Positions 36,264 to 42,938 of a stretch of DNA of 42,938 bases are shown one piece after another. The number at the start of each line of letters is the position of its first letter. The stretch's first letter is position 1. The DNA lies in NCBI GenBank assembly GCA_017543265.1, contig JAFYGI010000002.1, forward strand, positions 1-42,938. The letters run 5' to 3'. The DNA comes from Bacillota bacterium (GTDB lineage: Bacteria > Bacillota > Clostridia > Lachnospirales > CAG-274). A program made the position numbers and the translations under genes. The notes under the pieces are model-generated. The model did not search any database. It saw only the letters and a program-made list of their open reading frames with translations, and was not told where the DNA came from.

Positions 36264-36861
36264 AGTATTCAATAATATTTACCGGCGTATCTTCGTCAAC
36301 AGTTTTTATAGTACCGCTTTTTACAATTACATCTTCGGGTACTACATAAACTCTTGATTCTTCAGCATTGCCCTGCGAATTATCGCCTTTTTCGGGCTCC
36401 TTTTCGGGCTCCTTTGCGGGTTCTTCCGCAGGCTCGTCCTTGGGCTGCCGGGCGGTCTCGGTGGTGATAGCCGCGGTCTTTGTCTCGCCGTCCCAATCGA
36501 CTTGCGCACCCACGCTCTCGCAAAGCGCACGCAGCGGCAGCATAAAGCGTCCCTCTATTATGGTCTGGGGCACATCGGGGGTAACAGTTTCATCGTTTAC
36601 ATAAAAGAAACTGTCGCCCGCGGTCATTTTTACCACGTTTTCCGCGCTTGTAAAGGTCGCGGTCTTTGTGTCGGCATCCCAATCCACGGTGTAGCCAAGC
36701 TCCTCGGTAACGCCCCTTACGGGCACCATTGTCCTGCTTTCAAGTATAACGCCCTTTTGTTCCAGCGCCGTACCGTTTACCGTTACATTAACGCTGTCGG
36801 CGGCAATAACGGGCACAGCGGCACAGAGAAGAGCGGCTGTCAATACAGCAAATTTCTTCAT
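36262..36861 (-). CDS. Secreted copper-amine-oxidase-N (stalk) domain protein
   Basis: A 199-residue exported protein. A signal peptide (to VIAA, about residue 20) precedes two stalk units: RTMVPVRGVTEELGYTVDWD and RFMLPLRALCESVGAQVDWD, as in the protein at 17311. A Pro/Glu/Lys-rich linker (EEPAKEPEKEPEKG) follows, then a short end VNIIEY. It is the last gene of the minus-strand group purC to purA, 16 bases after purA and behind AGGAGG, so it may be co-transcribed with purine genes. Role: probably cell-surface; no enzyme motif. Confidence 0.82.
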   Translation of the reverse strand: MKKFAVLTAALLCAAVPVIAADSVNVTVNGTALEQKGVILESRTMVPVRGVTEELGYTVDWDADTKTATFTSAENVVKMTAGDSFFYVNDETVTPDVPQTIIEGRFMLPLRALCESVGAQVDWDGETKTAAITTETARQPKDEPAEEPAKEPEKEPEKGDNSQGNAEESRVYVVPEDVIVKSGTIKTVDEDTPVNIIEY

Positions 36862-36877
36862 TGTGTTTTCCTCCTGT

Positions 36878-38149
36878 TTAACGATATAAAATTTCCTCTC
36901 TCTTGGGGCCGTTTGAGACCATAGAGATATGTACGCCTATTTCCTTTTCGACAAATTCGATATAGGCCTTTGCCTCCGCAGGGAGTTTGTCATAGCTGTC
37001 AATGCCGCGTATATCGGTGTGCCAGCCCTTAAGCTCGGTATAAACGGGCTTTGCCTTGTAAAGGTCTGCGGTGGTCAGGAAATCCTTGTAAACCTTGCCG
37101 TCAAGCTCGTAACCCGTGCAGACATAAAGCGTTTCAAGGTAGCTTAATACATCAAGACAAGTCATACAAACCTCGGTTGCGCCCTGTAATGCACAGCCGT
37201 AGCGTGTAGCAACGGCATCAAAGAAGCCAACACGTCTGGGACGACCTGTCTTTGCGCCGTACTCGCCCTTGTCGCCGCCGCGCTTGCGAAGCTCCTCTGC
37301 CTCGTCGCCGAAAAGCTCACTTACAAAGGGACCCTCGCCTACTGCGGAGGAATAAGCCTTTGTTACGGCAATGATGTCCTTTATCTCATAGGGCGGTATG
37401 CCCGCGCCTACTGCGGCATAGCCCGCAAGGGTGGAGGATGATGTAACATAGGGGTAAATGCCGTGGTCGGTGTCCTTTAAGGTGCCCAGCTGACCCTCCA
37501 AAAGTATGCTTTTGCCGTCCTTTATCGCATCCCTTAAAAGCTTTGATGTATCGGTAACATAGGGCTTTATAAAGGCTGCGTATTCCTTTAAGGTCTCAAA
37601 AACCTCGAGATAGTCTATTTCGGGCTTGTTGTAAAGATATTTCATGGAAATATTTACCTTTTCGTAGTAGCCCTTTAATTTCTCCTTTAAGCTTTCCTCG
37701 TCGTAAAGCTGCCATACCTGTATGCCCACCTTGGCATATTTGTCCGAGTAAAAGGGCGCAATACCGCTTTTGGTCGAGCCGAACTTTTTGTCCGCAAGGC
37801 GCTCCTCCTCGTAGGTATCAAGAAGAATATGGTGCTGTAACAGCAGCTGCGCCCTGTCACTTATTGCCAGCTTAAACTGTACGCCTGCGGCATTTACCTC
37901 GGCCATTTCGTTTTTAAGCGCATTTACGTCAAATGCAACGCCGTTGCCGATAACATTTATAATGTTTTTGTGGAAGATACCGCTTGGCAGAAGATGAAGC
38001 GCAAAACGTCCGTATTCGTTTATAATGGTGTGTCCCGCGTTGGCACCGCCCTGAAAGCGTACCACTATATCCGCGTTCTCCGCGCACATATCGGTAATTT
38101 TGCCCTTGCCCTCGTCGCCCCAGTTGGCGCCTACTATTGCTTTAACCAT
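36878..38149 (-). CDS. purA: Adenylosuccinate synthetase
   Basis: This cytoplasmic enzyme joins IMP and aspartate with GTP on the way to AMP. The 423-residue protein has the P-loop GANWGDEGKGKITD (usually GxQWGDEGKGK) with catalytic D12, and GGANAGHT with H40. Late tracts such as TGRPRRVGFFDAVA and YDKLPAEAKAYIEFVE are typical. AAGGAG precedes the start. It lies 30 bases after purB, the next enzyme of the pathway. Confidence 0.96.
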   Translation of the reverse strand: MVKAIVGANWGDEGKGKITDMCAENADIVVRFQGGANAGHTIINEYGRFALHLLPSGIFHKNIINVIGNGVAFDVNALKNEMAEVNAAGVQFKLAISDRAQLLLQHHILLDTYEEERLADKKFGSTKSGIAPFYSDKYAKVGIQVWQLYDEESLKEKLKGYYEKVNISMKYLYNKPEIDYLEVFETLKEYAAFIKPYVTDTSKLLRDAIKDGKSILLEGQLGTLKDTDHGIYPYVTSSSTLAGYAAVGAGIPPYEIKDIIAVTKAYSSAVGEGPFVSELFGDEAEELRKRGGDKGEYGAKTGRPRRVGFFDAVATRYGCALQGATEVCMTCLDVLSYLETLYVCTGYELDGKVYKDFLTTADLYKAKPVYTELKGWHTDIRGIDSYDKLPAEAKAYIEFVEKEIGVHISMVSNGPKREEILYR

Positions 38150-38179
38150 AGTTGTTACAACTCCTTTTCAGTTATATTA

Positions 38180-39610
38180 TTATACATTAAGCTCCGTATG
38201 AGCGATAAGCTCGGCCTTGTTTGCCTCCACAACGGGTCTTACCGTGCCTGTTATGTATTCCTCGACCTGCTGCGGCGCACGTCCGACAAAATTCTTCGGG
38301 TCAAGGATGGCCTTAAGATCCTCTAATTTCATGCCGAATATGGGGTCGCCCGCGATACGCTCGATAAGGTCGTTGTCACCGCCGTTTTGCTTAACATTTG
38401 CGGCAGCCGCCATGGAATGTACACGGATAGCCTCGTGCAGCTCCTGTCTGTCGCCGCCGTTTTTAACACCGTCCATAATAATAATTTCGGTCGCCATAAA
38501 CGGAAGCTCCGCCATAAGGTGCTTTTCTATTACCTTGGGATAAACCACAAGTCCCTCGGCAACATTGTTGTAAATGCCTAAAATAGCATCACACGCAAGA
38601 AATGCCTCGGGTATGGAGATACGCTTGTTTGCGCTGTCGTCAAGTGTTCTTTCAAACCATTGACCCGCCGTTGTAAATGCGGGGTTAAGTGCATCTATCA
38701 TAATATAACGTGCAAGACCCGTAATTCTCTCACTTCTCATGGGATTGCGCTTGTACGCCATAGCGGATGAGCCTATCTGATTTTTCTCGAAGGGCTCCTC
38801 CATTTCCTTTAAGTGCTGTAAAAGGCGCATATCGTTTGCAAACTTGGTGCAGCTTTGTGCAATACCGCTTAAAACGTTTGCATAAATGCTGTCAAGCTTA
38901 CGGGTGTAGGTCTGGCCGCTTACCGCAAAAACGCCGCTGTAGCCAAGTTTTTCGGCTATCATCTCGTCCAGGCGGCGCACCTTTTCGCTGTCGCCCTCAA
39001 AAAGCTCCATAAAGCTGCCCTGTGTACCCGTTGTACCCTTGCTGCCCAAAAGCTTGGTGCTTTCAAGCACAAAATCTATCTGCTCCAGATCCATCATAAG
39101 GTCCTGTATCCAAAGGCAGGCACGCTTGCCGACAGTCGTTGTCTGTGCAGCCTGAAAATGCGTAAAGCCCAAAGTAGGCATATCCTTGTACTCCATAGCA
39201 AACCTTGACAGCTTGTCTATAACGGAAAGCACCTTTTTGCGGATAATTTTCATCGCATCTATCATTAAAATAACATCGGTGTTGTCGCCGACATAGCAGC
39301 TTGTAGCGCCAAGGTGGATAATGCCCTTTGCCTTGGGACATTGCAGGCCGTAGGCGTAAACGTGCGCCATAACATCGTGGCGTACCTCTTTTTCACGCTT
39401 TGCGGCATCCTCGTAATTGATCTCGTCCGCGTGCGCCTTAAGCTCGGCTATCTGCTCGTCGGTAATGTCAAGCCCAAGCTCCTTTTCTATCTCGGCAAGG
39501 GTTATCCAAAGCTTTCTCCAGGTTTTGAATTTTCTGTCGGGTGAAAATACCTCCTTCATCTCCGCACTTGCATAGCGGGAGTTAAGGGGCGTTTCATAAG
39601 TGTTTTTCAT
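38180..39610 (-). CDS. purB: Adenylosuccinate lyase
   Basis: This enzyme cleaves adenylosuccinate to AMP and SAICAR to AICAR. At 476 residues it is of the longer fumarase/aspartase-superfamily type. The signature GSSAMAYKRNPMRSE is complete, and the catalytic histidine regions GATSCYVGDN and LGFTHFQAAQ are present. It sits between a secreted protein gene (36 bases upstream) and purA (30 bases downstream), all on the minus strand. Confidence 0.96.
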   Translation of the reverse strand: MKNTYETPLNSRYASAEMKEVFSPDRKFKTWRKLWITLAEIEKELGLDITDEQIAELKAHADEINYEDAAKREKEVRHDVMAHVYAYGLQCPKAKGIIHLGATSCYVGDNTDVILMIDAMKIIRKKVLSVIDKLSRFAMEYKDMPTLGFTHFQAAQTTTVGKRACLWIQDLMMDLEQIDFVLESTKLLGSKGTTGTQGSFMELFEGDSEKVRRLDEMIAEKLGYSGVFAVSGQTYTRKLDSIYANVLSGIAQSCTKFANDMRLLQHLKEMEEPFEKNQIGSSAMAYKRNPMRSERITGLARYIMIDALNPAFTTAGQWFERTLDDSANKRISIPEAFLACDAILGIYNNVAEGLVVYPKVIEKHLMAELPFMATEIIIMDGVKNGGDRQELHEAIRVHSMAAAANVKQNGGDNDLIERIAGDPIFGMKLEDLKAILDPKNFVGRAPQQVEEYITGTVRPVVEANKAELIAHTELNV

Positions 39611-39646
39611 AAAAGTTTCCCTTTCTTTATATATAAATTGAAATTG

Positions 39647-41872
39647 TTAATTGTTGTTGTCAACTGTAAGATAGGTCTCCGCAACAGGCACCGTTTTGGT
39701 TTCGGGTACGGTGTTCTGCACAAAAAGATAGGTCTCCGCAACAGGCACCGTTTTGGTTTCGGGTACGGTGTTCTGCACAAAATCGGAAAGTTTAAGGCCT
39801 TTTGATTTTAAATATGCCTCTATATTGTCCGAGACGGTCAGCGAATTGTTCTCGCCCGCCACATAATATGTGGTTTTGGCGGTGTCAAACGGAGAAACAT
39901 CTTCTGTGCTGCCCGTATAAATAATTTCATCGCCGTAGCGAAGAGAGTGGAAATAATTATATTTTGCTTCTGTGCCGAAGTCCCAAAAAGCTGTATGAAG
40001 AAGTTCTTGAAGCCATACGGCGCGCAGCCCGACATACTGTTTTTCGCCGTTATTTTCTATAACTGCGCGGAATAAAAGCGGGTCTGTGCCGATAGGCTCA
40101 AGATCGGAATACCGATTGTGTGCCCCGTCCCAATCTTCGCCGTTTTCGTGTTCAAGCCAAACTTTTTCGCCGCTTTGACCTGCTATATATACATCATCCG
40201 TAACCTTTATGCGCGTAGGATATTGCCTTGCATCCACCAGATACGGGTCATAGCTTATTACTTTGTCCCAAGGTCTGTCCCAACGTCCCACAAGGGCTAA
40301 CTTTTCATCGGCATCGCTTGTCTTTACCGCAGCGGTGATGTCTTTGCCGTTCTTTTCCCTTATGGCCTCGGGGGTAAAGATATTCCCGTCGGAGTCATAA
40401 TATACGGTCTGTGTTTTGTCGTATGCGGAAACGCCTTTCGGACTTTCGGCAATATAGTATGCGCCGTCCAAATCAAGCACGCATACATCAAAACTGCCCT
40501 TGCCGAATTTTTTAAACTGCTCGTTCATAAGCTCCATACTGCCGTCGGGATATTCTATAAGATACACACCCGCGGCGTAATGCAGCATTGAGAGCTTGCC
40601 CTTTATTATCTCGGTAAGGTCAATACCGCTTTGGGAGCCCTGCTGTTCAAGCCAGGACATATCAACGCCGTTGGTGACTATGGTACGGCCGTTTTGCAGA
40701 CCTATCACCGTGTATTTTGGCGGCTCCTGACAGAATACCTGCGCATCATCGCGCAAGCCGCCCTTTTTGGCATCGGTGTCGTAAGAAACATCATATATGC
40801 CGTCGGTGCGCTTTTTGTTGTGACGGGTCAGATATGCGTCTATATCGGCTATCGGCTCGCCCTCCATGCTGTAATATTCAAAATCGGGCTTATGCCAGCC
40901 CTCGGGGATGCGTATAACATAAAACTCGCCGAAATCTATAAGACATGGGGTCTTTGTGTTGACGGAGCTTGCAACAACATTGCCGTCAACATCATAAACG
41001 GTGTATGCATTGTAATCTTTTTCGTAGCTGTGATAGAGTCTTACCTCATATTTTTTGCTTATCAGCTGACTTGAACTTCCTGCAAACATATCTATCTGCG
41101 GCTCGCTTCCCCAGTGATATACATCTTTGCCATCGGCATCTTCTATAACATAGCCGTAAAGGTCGCCCTCGTTGCGGGCATATCGGTAGCTGAAATAATA
41201 ATGCCCTCTGCTGCCCACGGGAACGCGCTCCTTGGCAGGGATGTAGGGGTATTTATCGGGTACGCCCGCTTTGGCGGGTATATCCTCGGGCTTTACCAAA
41301 AAAGAAACGGTATCTGCCTTGTGCCAACTGTCGTAATATATGCCGTCCGCGGGCTTTGCGCCCTTATCGGCAATGTATTTGTACACATCATCTATCTTGT
41401 TTCCGTCCGTGTCAAAAAATGTCATATCGGAAACATCACGGATAGTATTGTTATCCTCCTCGGTCAGGGCAATAATATGAAAGTTTTCGAATTTTATGGC
41501 TGTGACAATGGGGTATTTGTAAATATCTCTGCCAAATTCGCCGTTTCTGCCTATGAGTGTAAACTCGCCGAGACTCCAATTGCCCGACATACAAAATACG
41601 CCGTATTCCTCGTCAACGGGATAAATATAATAGTTTACAACAGCCTGGTCGTTGCCTTCCTCGTCCTCTATCCACGATTTTTTGCCGTCTGTGACAAAAT
41701 ATCTGTCGGGGTTCCAAACTATGGGCATCCTTGTACGGGATGAATAATACCCCTCTCTTGCTTCTTCGTCCAAAACACCGCGCTTGTCAATTTCCTCCGC
41801 GTGGATATATGCAGTAAACATAAACGCCGTAAGAGCAAATATAAATATACGAGAAATTATTTTTGCTTTCAT
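39647..41872 (-). CDS. Large secreted protein with repeated modules, unknown function
   Basis: A 741-residue exported protein I do not recognise. A signal peptide (to IHAEE, about 26) is followed by repeated beta-rich modules. Each ends in a pattern like a D-G-N turn, a helix with YLxxKG, and then DGIY or SDF: FFDTDGNKIDDVYKYIADKG, then YYSMEGEPIADIDAYLTRHN, then a weaker third (YYDSDGNIFTPEAIREK), and SLTVSDNIEAYLKSKGLKLS. The aromatic, Tyr/Asp-rich pattern suggests a propeller or repeat surface protein. A 19-residue unit is exactly duplicated at the C-terminus. It is inserted between purC (108 bases) and purB (36 bases). Confidence 0.75.
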   Translation of the reverse strand: MKAKIISRIFIFALTAFMFTAYIHAEEIDKRGVLDEEAREGYYSSRTRMPIVWNPDRYFVTDGKKSWIEDEEGNDQAVVNYYIYPVDEEYGVFCMSGNWSLGEFTLIGRNGEFGRDIYKYPIVTAIKFENFHIIALTEEDNNTIRDVSDMTFFDTDGNKIDDVYKYIADKGAKPADGIYYDSWHKADTVSFLVKPEDIPAKAGVPDKYPYIPAKERVPVGSRGHYYFSYRYARNEGDLYGYVIEDADGKDVYHWGSEPQIDMFAGSSSQLISKKYEVRLYHSYEKDYNAYTVYDVDGNVVASSVNTKTPCLIDFGEFYVIRIPEGWHKPDFEYYSMEGEPIADIDAYLTRHNKKRTDGIYDVSYDTDAKKGGLRDDAQVFCQEPPKYTVIGLQNGRTIVTNGVDMSWLEQQGSQSGIDLTEIIKGKLSMLHYAAGVYLIEYPDGSMELMNEQFKKFGKGSFDVCVLDLDGAYYIAESPKGVSAYDKTQTVYYDSDGNIFTPEAIREKNGKDITAAVKTSDADEKLALVGRWDRPWDKVISYDPYLVDARQYPTRIKVTDDVYIAGQSGEKVWLEHENGEDWDGAHNRYSDLEPIGTDPLLFRAVIENNGEKQYVGLRAVWLQELLHTAFWDFGTEAKYNYFHSLRYGDEIIYTGSTEDVSPFDTAKTTYYVAGENNSLTVSDNIEAYLKSKGLKLSDFVQNTVPETKTVPVAETYLFVQNTVPETKTVPVAETYLTVDNNN
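39668..39781 (-). repeat. Perfect 57-bp tandem duplication
   Basis: Two identical 57-bp copies (39668-39724 and 39725-39781) lie side by side near the 3' end of the 741-residue gene. They encode the 19-residue unit FVQNTVPETKTVPVAETYL twice in frame. Identity at synonymous sites shows the duplication is recent. Confidence 0.95.
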
Positions 41873-41980
41873 AAAATCACTGTTCCTTTCCGTATTACGA
41901 AAGCTCGGCTTCTATCTTGTTCCCCAAGTTGGGGCAGATTTTAATTCGGGCGCAAATCGTCAACAAGCTGCTGACGGTTT

Positions 41981-42700
41981 TTATTTATAAAAATCGTTCA
42001 GTCTTGCCCAAACCTCGTGGTAAACCTCGGCAAATTCGCCAAGGTCGCGGCGGAACTGATCCTTATCCAGCTTTTTGTTGGTCTCTGCATCCCAAAGGCG
42101 GCAGGTGTCGGGGCTTATCTCGTCCGCAAGCACTATCTCGCCGTCCGCTGTGCGGCCGACCTCTATTTTAAAGTCAACAAGCTTGATGCCGATGTTTTTG
42201 AAGATCTCCTTCAAGCCCTCGTTTACGCCAAAGGCGATGTCGGAAATTTTCTTGATATCCTCGCGTGTGGCGATACCCAGCGCAAGTGCGTGATAGCTGT
42301 TGATAAGCGGGTCGCCCAGCTCGTCGTTTTTGTAGCTGAATTCAAGTGTGGGCTCCTTAAACACAACGCCCTCTTCAACACCGTAGCGCTTTGAGAAGCT
42401 GCCTGCGGCGATATTTCTTACTATGACCTCCAGCGGGATTATATCTACCTTTTTAACAAGCGTTTCGCGCTTTGAAAGCTCCTCTACAAGGTGGCTTTTG
42501 ATACCCTTTTTCTCAAGCAGACGGAAGATAAAGTTTGCCATCTGGTTGTTTATTTCACCCTTGCCCTCAAACGAGCCCTTCTTGATGCCGTTGAAAGCCG
42601 TAGCGTCGTCCTTGTACTCAAAAATGCAAAGGTTGGGGTCGTCCGTTGCATATACCTTTTTTGCTTTGCCCTCGTAAAGAAGTTCCTTTTTAACTGCCAT
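41981..42700 (-). CDS. purC: SAICAR synthetase
   Basis: This enzyme joins CAIR and aspartate with ATP in purine biosynthesis. The 239-residue protein has the opening LLYEGKAKKVYATDDP, the signature PLEVIVRNIAAGSFSKRYG and the late VLADEISPDTCRLWD. I start at ATG 42700 behind GAGGT; the frame extends further up but without family similarity. purB and purA lie downstream on the same strand, although separated from it by a secreted-protein gene. Confidence 0.96.
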   Translation of the reverse strand: MAVKKELLYEGKAKKVYATDDPNLCIFEYKDDATAFNGIKKGSFEGKGEINNQMANFIFRLLEKKGIKSHLVEELSKRETLVKKVDIIPLEVIVRNIAAGSFSKRYGVEEGVVFKEPTLEFSYKNDELGDPLINSYHALALGIATREDIKKISDIAFGVNEGLKEIFKNIGIKLVDFKIEVGRTADGEIVLADEISPDTCRLWDAETNKKLDKDQFRRDLGEFAEVYHEVWARLNDFYK

Positions 42701-42749
42701 TGTAATTACCTCGCTTTTATATATTAAAATTTTATAGGCATATATAATT

Positions 42750-42778
42750 ATAATACCAAATTTCGGCGCAATAAGCAA
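42750..42778 (-). promoter_or_regulatory. Probable promoter of purC
   Basis: On the minus strand TTGCTT, a 17-base spacer and TATTAT lie 50 bases before the purC start. No purine-repressor palindrome is obvious around it. Confidence 0.5.
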
Positions 42779-42856
42779 TGATTTTTTTGTTTTTTCCTAT
42801 TAAACATGTTTTTTTCGGTCGAAATAAACTTTTTTTTAAAAAAATAAAAAAAGGGC

Positions 42857-42885
42857 TTGACAATTCGGCCCGATTGCACTATAAT
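42857..42885 (+). promoter_or_regulatory. Consensus promoter for the tRNA at the window edge
   Basis: Perfect TTGACA and perfect TATAAT are separated by exactly 17 bases, 35 bases upstream of the tRNA's first base. A stable-RNA-type promoter. Confidence 0.9.
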
Positions 42886-42920
42886 ATTACTTGTCGCTGT
42901 GAGTGACACCTATTGTTTAT

Positions 42921-42938
42921 GCCCAGATAGCTCAGTTG
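42921..42938 (+). tRNA. 5' end of a tRNA, cut by the window edge
   Basis: The last 18 bases (GCCCAGATAGCTCAGTTG) match the acceptor 5' strand, the U8-A9 position and the D-arm start of a tRNA. The acceptor strand resembles bacterial tRNA-Phe, but the anticodon is outside the window, so identity is unproven. Confidence 0.8.

Noticed and set aside
41940..41992. Short inverted repeats between purC and the 741-residue gene
   Set aside because: Stems of only 5 bp without a T-run in the right place for the minus-strand genes; not a convincing terminator.

Overview
The window looks like a chromosomal segment of an anaerobic, probably gut-dwelling Clostridia member (Oscillospiraceae/Monoglobus-like). 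This is inferred from gene content and codon style; no database search was possible. Supporting signs are strong AGGAGG ribosome sites with frequent TTG starts, near-consensus housekeeping promoters with 17-bp spacers, a Firmicutes-type rpsF-ssb-rpsR operon, copper-amine-oxidase-N 'stalk' surface proteins, a dockerin-bearing pectate lyase, and an F-type ATP synthase whose c subunit carries the Na+-type ligand set.

Layout. 1-258: right end of an IS3-family element. 285-2851 (minus): a Sel1-repeat protein, a short decayed copy of its neighbour's C-terminus, and an SLH-like secreted protein. 3115-5182: murA-walJ. 5336-8362: thiI, a NusG-II-domain protein, an EamA permease and a lysine-tailed membrane protein. 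8395-10681 (minus): a DUF1189-like membrane protein and a MATE exporter. The exporter is divergent from an AraC-type regulator (10838), which is followed by a lipoprotein and an Fe-S aldo/keto reductase. 13347-17010: ddl, murI, a small membrane protein and an Na+-dependent NSS transporter. 17311-18222: a stalk-domain secreted protein. 18299-21114 (minus): an ADA-like lipoprotein that has lost most zinc ligands, a Nudix hydrolase and a second lipoprotein. 21336-22865: an SCP2-like protein, then rpsF-ssb-rpsR with an S6-type leader. 23107-30240: a complete ATP synthase operon. 30344-30689: tmRNA.

31035-36181 is the most distinctive part. It holds a 1071-residue modular pectate lyase with a dockerin, a small cohesin-like plus dockerin protein, a second cohesin-like secreted protein and a 45-residue peptide. 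The last three form a tight cluster with codon use unlike their neighbours. This could be a compact pectin-degrading complex resembling a cellulosome with an adaptor scaffoldin.

36262-42700 (minus): purC, a 741-residue secreted protein with internal modules and a perfect 57-bp tandem duplication, purB, purA and another stalk-domain protein. The window ends on the first 18 bases of a tRNA behind a perfect consensus promoter.
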